A stretch of DNA of 6,118 bases, taken from contig CALDGV010000655.1 in NCBI GenBank assembly GCA_937941745.1, positions 1 to 6,118 on the forward strand. Direction: 5' to 3'. Both the position numbers and the translations under genes were made by a program. Positions 1-5,205 of the stretch are shown in pieces; position 1 is the stretch's first letter; each line of letters begins with the position of its first letter. The notes beneath the pieces are model-generated. The model was not told where the DNA came from, ran no database searches, and was given only the letters and a program-made list of their open reading frames with translations. This DNA is from an uncultured Prosthecobacter sp. (lineage in GTDB: Bacteria > Verrucomicrobiota > Verrucomicrobiia > Verrucomicrobiales > Verrucomicrobiaceae).

Positions 1-642
1 CAGGACCGTAAGGACCGCCCTCGTGTGCCCATTTCCGCCAAGCTGGTCGCCAACCTGCTGGTGGCCTCTGGTGTGAACCGGGTGCTCACTGTTGATCTGC
101 ATGCGGGGCAGATTCAGGGCTTCTTTGATATCCCGGTGGATCATCTCTATGCCGGCCCCGTGCTGATCAAGGCCATCAAGGAACGCAACATCCCCGACCT
201 CGTGGTGGTCTCGCCCGACGTGGGCGGCATCAAAATGACGCATGCCTATGCCAAGGCCTTGAATGCCCCCATGGCCATCGTCGCCAAGAACCGGGTGAGT
301 GCTGACGAGGTGGAGGCGCTGAACGTCATTGGCGACGTTGCCGGCAAGAACGTCCTGCTTGTGGACGACCTGACTGAGACGGCGGGCACCCTGACGGCGG
401 CTTCCGAACTGCTCCTGAAACACGGTGCCAAGAACATTTATGCAGGCGTCTCCCATGGCGTGCTGGGCGACAAAGGGCGCTCCCGCATCTCCAAGTCCCC
501 GATCATTGAACTGTTTGCCACCAATTCAGTGCCACAGGCGCACGGTGAAAAGGTGACCTCCCTCGACATTGCCCCTCTTCTGGCCCAGGCCATTCTTCGC
601 ATTCACAGCGATGAATCGGTGACTTCTCTTTTTGAGATTTAA
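1..642 (+). CDS. prs: Ribose-phosphate pyrophosphokinase (PRPP synthase), 5'-truncated
   Basis: The enzyme transfers pyrophosphate from ATP to ribose 5-phosphate, making PRPP for purine, pyrimidine, histidine, tryptophan and NAD synthesis in the cytoplasm. The reading frame is already open at base 1, so the gene begins upstream. 213 codons are visible, against about 310-320 for the usual protein. The visible part opens at the conserved RKDRPRVPISAKLVANLL segment. It continues through VDLHAGQIQGFFDIPVDHLYA (bases 91-153) and the ribose-phosphate/PRPP region VVSPDVGG (about 205-228). The PRPP loop VDDLTETAGTL lies at 361-393, where most family members have DDMIDTAGT; the aspartates and TAGT are kept. 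The GTG at 25 is an internal codon, not the start. Identity is secure from these motifs and the following rplY-pth pair. The stop is TAA, and no terminator is seen before rplY. Confidence 0.96.
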   Translation, partial: QDRKDRPRVPISAKLVANLLVASGVNRVLTVDLHAGQIQGFFDIPVDHLYAGPVLIKAIKERNIPDLVVVSPDVGGIKMTHAYAKALNAPMAIVAKNRVSADEVEALNVIGDVAGKNVLLVDDLTETAGTLTAASELLLKHGAKNIYAGVSHGVLGDKGRSRISKSPIIELFATNSVPQAHGEKVTSLDIAPLLAQAILRIHSDESVTSLFEI

Positions 643-661
643 GCGGCCTGTTAACAACCCT

Positions 662-689
662 TTGACATCCCCGAGTCGGCGTGTAGTCT
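662..689 (+). promoter_or_regulatory. Probable sigma70-type promoter for rplY (-pth-rpsF)
   Basis: A perfect -35 hexamer TTGACA (662-667) is followed after 16 bp by TAGTCT (684-689), which matches TATAAT at four of six positions. It lies in the 95-bp gap between prs and rplY, so transcription would start around 696 and give an untranslated leader of about 40 nt. This suggests that rplY and the genes after it can be transcribed independently of prs. Inferred from the hexamers only. Confidence 0.55.
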
Positions 690-737
690 CGCGCCCCTTT
701 TCCCCCACCCTTAACTGTTCACTAGAACTCAAGCACC

Positions 738-1379
738 ATGGCCAAGATTCTCGACCTCGTCGCCCAACCCCGCACTGTTTCCGGCACCGGAGCCGTCAAT
801 CGCCTCCGCAAGACCGGTAGCACGCCGGCCGTCGTCTATGGCCGCAAAGTGGCACCCGTGAACGTGCAGGTGGACACCAAGACCTTCACGAAAATCCTTC
901 AGGGCAGCGCTTCTGACAACATCCTGGTCAGCCTCAAGCTTCCTGCTGGAGAGCAGCTTGCCCTGGTGCAGGAAGTGCAGCACGACCACCTTAAAGGCGG
1001 CATCACTCACATCGACTTCCACGCCATCGCCATGGATGAAGAAATCCATGCTGAAGTGCCCGTCGAAATCGTCGGTGAGTGCCCTGGCGTCAAGCTGGGC
1101 GGTCTTGTGGAAGCCATCCACCACACTCTGGAAGTGCGCTGCCTGCCGAAAGACCTTCCTGAGCACATCAGCATCGATGTTTCCAACTTGGCGCTCGGCA
1201 AGGCCATTCACGTGGGCGAAATTGCGCTGCCTGAAGGCGTTCGTGCCAAGCTGGCCGCTGACGTTGTCGTCGTCATGTGTGAAGAGCCTAAAGTGGAGGC
1301 TGAGCCCGAGCCCGCAGCAGCTGCCGCCGCTGCCAAAGCTGCCGCTCCTGCTGCCAAGGCTGCTCCTGCGAAAAAGTAA
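738..1379 (+). CDS. rplY: 50S ribosomal protein L25, CTC/TL5 long form
   Basis: This protein binds 5S rRNA in the central protuberance of the large ribosomal subunit. At 213 residues it is the long CTC/TL5 form, not the roughly 95-residue E. coli form. The N-terminal L25 beta-barrel domain covers about residues 1-93 and contains the signature RLRKTGSTPAVVYG (22-35). The C-terminal TL5-type domain spans about 98-187, beginning near HIDFHAIAMDEEIHAEVPV. From about residue 190 a tail of Glu/Pro and then Ala/Lys repeats ends in KAAPAKK; it is low complexity and probably disordered or RNA-contacting. ATG at 738 gives the normal MAKILDL-type N terminus. No Shine-Dalgarno precedes it, but ACTCAA lies at 727-732. 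The gene is 95 bp after prs and upstream of pth, a gene order common in bacteria. Confidence 0.95.
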   Translation: MAKILDLVAQPRTVSGTGAVNRLRKTGSTPAVVYGRKVAPVNVQVDTKTFTKILQGSASDNILVSLKLPAGEQLALVQEVQHDHLKGGITHIDFHAIAMDEEIHAEVPVEIVGECPGVKLGGLVEAIHHTLEVRCLPKDLPEHISIDVSNLALGKAIHVGEIALPEGVRAKLAADVVVVMCEEPKVEAEPEPAAAAAAAKAAAPAAKAAPAKK

Positions 1380-1442
1380 CGACCCTGATTTCTGCCGCCT
1401 GCGGTGCCTGCCGATGATCCATCTCAGTCAGACGCGGGCGGC

Positions 1443-2021
1443 GTGATTCCCAGACTCATCGTCGGCCTCGGAAACCCTGGACTCGAATATCGCGACACCC
1501 GCCACAACATTGGATTCATGGTGGTAGATGAACTGGCCCGTCGACTTGGAGTTTCCTTCACTGAGGAAAACCGTTGGCATGGGCTGGTTGCCAAATTTGC
1601 CGGCGGTTGGCTTCTCAAGCCCCAGACCTACATGAATAACTCGGGACGGAGTGTTCGTGCGCTGAGTCAGTTCTACAAGGTCGCGCCCTCGGAAATGCTG
1701 GCTGTCTATGACGACGTGGATCTTGCCCTTGGACGGCTTCGCATGCGCCTTGCAGGCTCAGCCGGCGGTCACAATGGCATCAAGTCCATGATCCAATCCT
1801 TGGGAACTGAGGCTTTCCCAAGGCTGAAGCTTGGCATCGCCACCGAAGTCGGCCGCCCTGCGGGAGATCGTTTGGTCGGCCATGTGCTCGGCAAATTTCG
1901 CGAGGAGGAGCTGCCAACATTGAACCTCGTGATCCAAACTGCGGCTGATGCCGTCATCAGCGCCTTGCAAAACGGCCTTGCAGCTGCCATGAACCGGTTT
2001 AACCGGCCCTATTCTGTCTAA
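1443..2021 (+). CDS. pth: Peptidyl-tRNA hydrolase
   Basis: Pth cleaves the ester bond of peptidyl-tRNAs released prematurely from ribosomes, recycling tRNA in the cytoplasm. Starting at GTG 1443 the protein has 192 residues, close to the 194 of E. coli Pth, and begins MIPRLIVGLGNPG. The active-site elements are all visible: Asn11 in GLGNPG, the catalytic His21 in DTRHNIGF, TYMNNSG, the DDVDL acid motif, and SAGGHNGIKSM. An in-frame GTG at 1404 would add 13 residues (PADDPSQSDAGG...) that the family lacks. I prefer 1443, although neither start has a Shine-Dalgarno. The gene lies 63 bp after rplY and 27 bp before rpsF, so these are probably co-transcribed. Confidence 0.95.
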   Translation: MIPRLIVGLGNPGLEYRDTRHNIGFMVVDELARRLGVSFTEENRWHGLVAKFAGGWLLKPQTYMNNSGRSVRALSQFYKVAPSEMLAVYDDVDLALGRLRMRLAGSAGGHNGIKSMIQSLGTEAFPRLKLGIATEVGRPAGDRLVGHVLGKFREEELPTLNLVIQTAADAVISALQNGLAAAMNRFNRPYSV

Positions 2022-2048
2022 AGAAGAACCCCAACAACGAACACCCAG

Positions 2049-2333
2049 ATGAAACGCAACTACGAAGCCCTGATCGTCCTCGACCTCAAAGGCAAGGAAG
2101 AGAATGTCGAAACCCTTGTCTCCAACATCGGCAAGGACTTTGAAAAAGCCGGTGCCAAGCTTGAGCAGATCGACCAGCTCGGCAAACGCGACTTCCCCTA
2201 CAGCCCTCGCCACGTGACGAGCGGTTACTTCGTGAAGTATCACCTCAACGCCGACCAGGTCGCTCTTGAGTCTGCCCGCACCAAGCTGAAGCTGAACGAA
2301 AGCGTCTATCAGCAGTATTATCAGCGCGCCTGA
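2049..2333 (+). CDS. rpsF: 30S ribosomal protein S6
   Basis: S6 sits on the platform of the small ribosomal subunit, bound to S18. The 94-residue product has the typical S6 ferredoxin-like layout: an opening strand MKRNYEALIVLD, a long helix (about 17-35), a second strand leading into LGKRDFPYSPRHVTSGYFVKYHL, and a closing helix ending in ESVYQQYYQRA. Length fits the short end of the family. ATG at 2049 follows pth by 27 bp, leaving no room for the S6:S18-binding leader known in many bacteria. There is no clear Shine-Dalgarno. The usual partners ssb, rpsR and rplI do not follow. A terminator comes next, then the convergent dprA, so rpsF is the last gene of this unit. Confidence 0.93.
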   Translation: MKRNYEALIVLDLKGKEENVETLVSNIGKDFEKAGAKLEQIDQLGKRDFPYSPRHVTSGYFVKYHLNADQVALESARTKLKLNESVYQQYYQRA

Positions 2334-2369
2334 TCGGGTGTTGTCGCCTCGACTGCGAAACTTTGAATC

Positions 2370-2400
2370 AACCCGGCACACTTGGTGTGCCGGGTTTTTT
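2370..2400 (+). terminator. Rho-independent terminator after rpsF
   Basis: A perfect 11-bp stem AACCCGGCACA (2370-2380) / TGTGCCGGGTT (2386-2396) encloses the loop CTTGG. C2381-G2385 can add a twelfth pair. It ends in a run of six T (2395-2400). It closes the rplY-pth-rpsF transcript. It also sits directly behind the dprA stop on the other strand. There the same stem is followed only by TTGATTC, so termination of the - strand transcript would be weaker. Confidence 0.92.
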
Positions 2401-2404
2401 GTGG

Positions 2405-3505
2405 TTAAACCAGCCTCACATACCGTCTTCCGGGCAAGGCGCGGATGACGCGTTTCATTTCGAGACGCATGAGGGTGACGTTGACAGTACCTGGAGTCAG
2501 GCCAGAGCGGGTGATGAGGTCATCAACATGCCTTTCCTCGGTGTCAATCGCCTGCAGAAGAATCTCTTCATCCAGGGTGAGGGCCGCGGCAGGCTTCGGA
2601 GTTTCTGTGCGCGGAGCTTTGGGGGCGGTGGGAAAGAGAGTCATCAGATCATCCAGCACATCCGCTCCATCCATCACAAGCTTCGCCCCCTGCTGAATCA
2701 GGCGATTGCAGCCTGCAGAAGTGGGTTTGTCGATCGGGCCTGGCACCGCATAAACAGCCCTGCCTTGCTCGGTGGCCTGCTGTGCGGTGATCAGTGAACC
2801 GCTTTTTAGTGGAGCTTCAGTCACCAAAAGCCCGCTGCTCCAGCCTGCCACCACCCTGTTCCGGTAGGGGAAGGTCTGTCTGTCAGCCATCCGGTCCACC
2901 GGGTATTCGCTCACTACGGCCCCGTTCTCAGCAATCCGTTGTGCCAGTGCCATGTTCTCGGGCGGATAAAGCTTTCCGATGCCCGAACCAATGACCGCCA
3001 CAGTTCGCCCCTTGGCTGCCAGAGCCGCCTCATGCGCAGCTGTATCAATGCCCCGGGCAAGGCCGCTGATGACGGTGTAGCCCGAATAAGCGATCTGGAA
3101 GCTCATCTTCTTCGTGGCATTCATGCCGTAAAGCGTGGCATGACGGCTGCCGACGATGCCGATGGCATTGTGGTCCTTGGGAGTTAATTCACCCCAAACG
3201 TAAAGCACCAGCGGCGGATCATGGATGGCTTTAAGCAGCGGCGGATAAAGTTCGTCTTCCTGAGTGAGAATGCTCAGCTCTCTCTCCCTGATTTTCCTCA
3301 GCTCCAGTTCCAGGTCGATTTGCGCCTCCCAGCCTGCGATCTCCTCGGCCTGCTTGCGCCCAAACCCCTCCATTTCAGCTATCTCCGCCGCCTTGGCGCT
3401 GAGAATGCGTTCAGGGGTCCGAAATCTTGCCAGGAGTTTCCGAACACGCACGGGTCCCACCTGGGGAATGAGATTCAAAGCGATCCATGCTTCCGTTCGC
3501 GTCAT
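2405..3505 (-). CDS. dprA: DNA-processing protein DprA (Smf)
   Basis: DprA binds single-stranded DNA entering by natural transformation, protects it and loads RecA. It is also found in bacteria not known to be competent. The 366-residue protein has the full domain order. An N-terminal helix-hairpin-helix/SAM-like part (about 1-60) contains IPQVGPVRVRKLL. The Rossmann-like DprA core (about 75-290) carries GIVGSRHATLYG (116-127), VISGLARGID (145-154), FPYRNRVVAG (212-221) and KSGSLITAQQA (234-244). A C-terminal winged-helix DprA_WH-type domain (about 308-366) ends LPGRRYVRLV. A Pro/Ala-rich linker joins the last two. ATG at 3505 gives the expected N terminus; the only purine-rich stretch, GGGTGA, touches the start codon and is too close to be a normal Shine-Dalgarno. 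The gene lies 65 bp downstream of a methyltransferase on the same strand and converges on rpsF. Confidence 0.95.
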   Translation of the reverse strand: MTRTEAWIALNLIPQVGPVRVRKLLARFRTPERILSAKAAEIAEMEGFGRKQAEEIAGWEAQIDLELELRKIRERELSILTQEDELYPPLLKAIHDPPLVLYVWGELTPKDHNAIGIVGSRHATLYGMNATKKMSFQIAYSGYTVISGLARGIDTAAHEAALAAKGRTVAVIGSGIGKLYPPENMALAQRIAENGAVVSEYPVDRMADRQTFPYRNRVVAGWSSGLLVTEAPLKSGSLITAQQATEQGRAVYAVPGPIDKPTSAGCNRLIQQGAKLVMDGADVLDDLMTLFPTAPKAPRTETPKPAAALTLDEEILLQAIDTEERHVDDLITRSGLTPGTVNVTLMRLEMKRVIRALPGRRYVRLV

Positions 3506-3570
3506 TCACCCAATGCAGCCGATACTGCTGGCCTTCCGCAAGCCAAAAAGCCTGGCCTCAGTAAATCGTG

Positions 3571-4527
3571 CTACCGGCGGATGTGCAGGAAATAGTTCAC
3601 CCCTTCTGGTTCCCAGTGGATTTGGATCTGATCCAAGGAAGCCCCCGCCCGGGACGCCAGAGAAATCAAAGTCTCACGGCTCCGATGATAAAGATGCCAA
3701 TGGCCGAAGATTTCCATGTAATCCCGGCTTGGGTTGAAGTCTGAAAAATTCCCAACGATGACCTCGCCGCCAGGTTTGACCGCCTTTAGCAGGGAGGTCA
3801 ACAGGTGCACGAAAAGCCTGTCCGACAAATAGTCGAAGAGGCCTGCCGACCATACGAGGTCATACGAGCGTGCTGGCGTATGCTTGAGGACGTTGCCGTG
3901 GTGAAAGGTAACCTTGTCCAGCCATGGCGTGCACAGTCGCTTCCCATAAGCAATCGCGTGGGCATCCATGTCCACACAGTCCACCGACAAGGCGGCATCT
4001 GGCTGCTCCAGCAGAAACTCGCGCAGGTCACGGCACGGACCAGAGGCCACATTGAGCAGCTGAAGCGGCTCGCCATCCTGCATCGCCAGTTGCTGAGCCA
4101 TCAAACTTTGAAAATAAGCTTTGCGGTTGCGCACAGCCACAGGCGCCGCCTGGGCATGAAAAAACAGGTCCCAACGGCGCAGTTCCGGCGTGGAGCAAAG
4201 CTGCCGGGTGTAAATGTGATCAATGATTTCAAAATCCCCGCTGTAGCCATATTTTCGCTCCCAGGCTTCCGCCTGCATCGTGCCAGGCAGGTAGCTGCGG
4301 GTAAGGTGGTCGGCATACGCCGCCAGTTCGGAATGCGAAACCAGCCCTGCCCTCGCGGCATCAGCCAGATGACGAATGGCCCGGTTGAGGATGGCATACT
4401 CTGGGGGCAGGGGACCTCCCTTTGAAACGAAGTCTTGCAGCAAATCATCGAACTGCGAGAGCAGGCGCGGGTTATGCCGGACTGCCGTGGATGTTCGCGC
4501 CAATTTCAAGGAGGTGGAGGCTGTCAT
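3571..4527 (-). CDS. Class I SAM-dependent methyltransferase, substrate unknown
   Basis: The 318-residue protein ends in a Rossmann-type methyltransferase domain (about 155-262). The SAM-binding motif I is LLNVASGPCRDLREFL (157-172), which has S-G-P-C where most enzymes have GxGxG. Acidic residues follow in VDCVDMDAHAIAYG (182-195), then GNVLKH (211-216), the motif IV-like YDLVWSAGLFDYL (222-234) and LKAVKPGGEVIVGNFS (247-262). The N-terminal 150 residues are helical and contain YGYSGDFEIIDHIY (93-106) and AVRNRKAYF (131-139). I associate that pattern with a family sometimes annotated as 3-hydroxypalmitate methyl ester (PhcB-like) synthesis proteins, but this is from memory and uncertain. No signal peptide or membrane segment is evident. 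ATG at 4527 lacks a Shine-Dalgarno but has ACTCAA 8-13 nt upstream. It may share a transcript with dprA, 65 bp downstream; no functional link is known. Confidence 0.85.
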   Translation of the reverse strand: MTASTSLKLARTSTAVRHNPRLLSQFDDLLQDFVSKGGPLPPEYAILNRAIRHLADAARAGLVSHSELAAYADHLTRSYLPGTMQAEAWERKYGYSGDFEIIDHIYTRQLCSTPELRRWDLFFHAQAAPVAVRNRKAYFQSLMAQQLAMQDGEPLQLLNVASGPCRDLREFLLEQPDAALSVDCVDMDAHAIAYGKRLCTPWLDKVTFHHGNVLKHTPARSYDLVWSAGLFDYLSDRLFVHLLTSLLKAVKPGGEVIVGNFSDFNPSRDYMEIFGHWHLYHRSRETLISLASRAGASLDQIQIHWEPEGVNYFLHIRR

Positions 4528-4620
4528 GCGGGTGTTGAGTTATTAAAATATCAAGCTCGGCAGATAGTTTATGAGTTAATTTTATTAAAATAAGCCGATA
4601 GTCATGAGGCGGCGAGGATA
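4528..4620 (-). promoter_or_regulatory. AT-rich leader/promoter region of the methyltransferase gene
   Basis: About 70 bp of AT-rich DNA, unlike its GC-rich surroundings, lies directly upstream of the methyltransferase start. The 11-mer TTATTAAAATA occurs at 4540-4550 and 4582-4592, exactly 42 bp apart, and each copy is preceded closely by TGAGTTA. ATTTTATTAAAAT (4579-4591) is a near-palindrome. A second pair, GATAGT(T)(T/C)ATGAG, occurs at 4563-4575 and 4597-4608. I could not fix a convincing -35/-10 pair; several TATTTT/TAATAA-like hexamers would serve. Promoter function is inferred from position and composition. Confidence 0.35.
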
Positions 4621-4905
4621 AAAGTTCAAATTTCCCCTCCGCGTTTATGGAAAATTGATTCCCTGCAGTCAGTTGGTTCTCAGGGCATTTCAGGAGCTTT
4701 CAGGGACCTGTTTCAGGGCACTTTTTTGTCAAACAATCGGGCTCTCGGGCTTCCAACCGGTTAAAGTGAGCTCCAAAGGCAGCAGCTTCTGGGAGGGGCA
4801 AGCATCTTCATCATGTTTGCAGTTGCTCGCCTTTGAAAAACGATCTAGACAAATTCAGCTTGAGGATTCCGGATCGACTTCAGGCCTTGAAATCAATTCA
4901 AGATT
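4621..4905. other. Intergenic region between the methyltransferase promoter and tRNA-Pro
   Basis: This stretch has no credible gene. An open frame from 4655 runs through the tRNA and ends at 4990; its last part is simply translated tRNA sequence. The region holds the TTTCAGG repeat cluster, a run of six T at 4722-4727, and a modest hairpin GCAAGCA/TGTTTGC (4798-4804 with 4814-4820, one G-U pair). The tRNA promoter should lie near 4850-4895, but no good hexamer pair is visible. Confidence 0.6.
4678..4717. repeat. Four-copy TTTCAGG-type direct repeat
   Basis: TCTCAGG (4678-4684) is followed by three exact TTTCAGG copies at 4688, 4698 and 4711, so the start-to-start spacing is 10, 10 and 13 bp. 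The first and last units extend to CAGGGCA and are 33 bp apart. On the minus strand the units read CCTGAAA and lie about 150-190 bp upstream of the methyltransferase start. The near-helical spacing could suit a regulator binding one face of the DNA, but function is unknown. Confidence 0.6.
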
Positions 4906-4982
4906 CGGGCTGTGGCTCAGCCTGGTAGAGCGCTTCGTTCGGGACGAAGAGGTCGTGGGTTCGAATCCCGCCAGCCCGACCA
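4906..4982 (+). tRNA. tRNA-Pro, anticodon CGG
   Basis: A complete cloverleaf can be folded by eye. The acceptor stem is CGGGCTG (4906-4912) with CAGCCCG (4972-4978). The D stem is GCTC (4915-4918) with GAGC (4928-4931). The anticodon stem is CTTCG (4933-4937) with CGAAG (4945-4949). The seven-base loop TTCGGGA places anticodon CGG at 4940-4942, reading codon CCG, with G at position 37. The T stem is GTGGG/CCCGC with one G-U pair, around the loop TTCGAAT. The first pair C1-G72 and discriminator A73 (4979) are the identity elements of bacterial tRNA-Pro. CCA (4980-4982) is encoded. It is a plausible integration site for the restriction island that follows. Confidence 0.97.
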
Positions 4983-4997
4983 CCTTCTAAGGTGGTC
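4978..4997 (+). repeat. Inverted repeat overlapping the tRNA-Pro 3' end, possible weak terminator
   Basis: GACCACC (4978-4984) pairs perfectly with GGTGGTC (4991-4997) around TTCTAA; the TT/AA can extend the stem to 9 bp. The left arm includes G72, A73 and the CCA of the tRNA. Only TTATCC follows, so it is a poor intrinsic terminator. It could instead be a transcript-processing hairpin or part of an attachment site. Confidence 0.45.
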
Positions 4998-5005
4998 TTA
5001 TCCAA

Positions 5006-5038
5006 GGAGTTCCATAGACTCCGGCCCTTCCAAGAAGG
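5006..5038. repeat. Two further short inverted repeats after tRNA-Pro
   Basis: GGAGT (5006-5010) pairs with ACTCC (5018-5022) around a 7-nt loop, and CCTTC (5026-5030) pairs with GAAGG (5034-5038) around CAA. In addition AGAAGGTG (5033-5040) is the reverse complement of CACCTTCT at 4981-4988, so alternative long-range pairing with the tRNA-proximal hairpin is possible. Function is unknown; arm-type recombinase sites are one possibility. Confidence 0.35.
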
Positions 5039-5112
5039 TGTCCCATGCCGCCCTCGCACAGCCTACCTTGAGTGACTGAAAACGACACGAAAAGCCCCAA
5101 TTTCCAACCATC

Positions 5113-5132
5113 GGGGGGGCAAAATAGGGGGG
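5113..5132. other. Paired G-tracts (G7 and G6) upstream of hsdR
   Basis: Seven consecutive G (5113-5119) and six consecutive G (5127-5132) are separated by CAAAATA. They lie 74-93 bp before the hsdR start, in the non-coding stretch 4983-5205, which contains no gene. Homopolymers of this length can slip during replication. A possible weak promoter lies just downstream, around TTGCGA (5139-5144) and TAGATC (5164-5169), but with 19-bp spacing it is unconvincing. Confidence 0.5.
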
Positions 5133-5205
5133 CTGAGCTTGCGAGAGAACGTTATTTCACTTGTAGATCGAAACCTGATCCTTAAGTAGAACGACTCAAC
5201 TAGCC

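Noticed and set aside
729..1211. 160-codon minus-strand frame opposite rplY
   Set aside because: Antisense shadow of a well-recognised L25 gene; no protein-like features.
1404..1442. Upstream GTG start for pth adding 13 residues
   Set aside because: The extra residues are unlike the family N terminus, and GTG 1443 gives the normal length and the MIPRLIVGLGNPG start. Not fully excluded because neither start has a ribosome binding site.
2363..2797. 144-codon + strand frame opposite the dprA 3' end
   Set aside because: It starts inside the terminator and overlaps the DprA winged-helix domain; a shadow frame.
4678..4728. Intrinsic terminator ending in the T-run at 4722-4727
   Set aside because: No stable stem directly precedes the T-run; the only local palindrome is CAGGGACCTG (4701-4710), with a 4-bp stem and 2-base loop, too far upstream.
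4655..4990. Open reading frame of 111 codons on the + strand across the tRNA region
   Set aside because: It runs through the whole tRNA-Pro gene; its C-terminal part (RDEEVVGSNPASPT) is the typical artefact of translating a tRNA. No ribosome binding site or recognisable domain.
5113..5132. G-quadruplex
   Set aside because: Only two G-runs are present; a four-tract fold would need zero- or one-base loops within each run, which is weak evidence.
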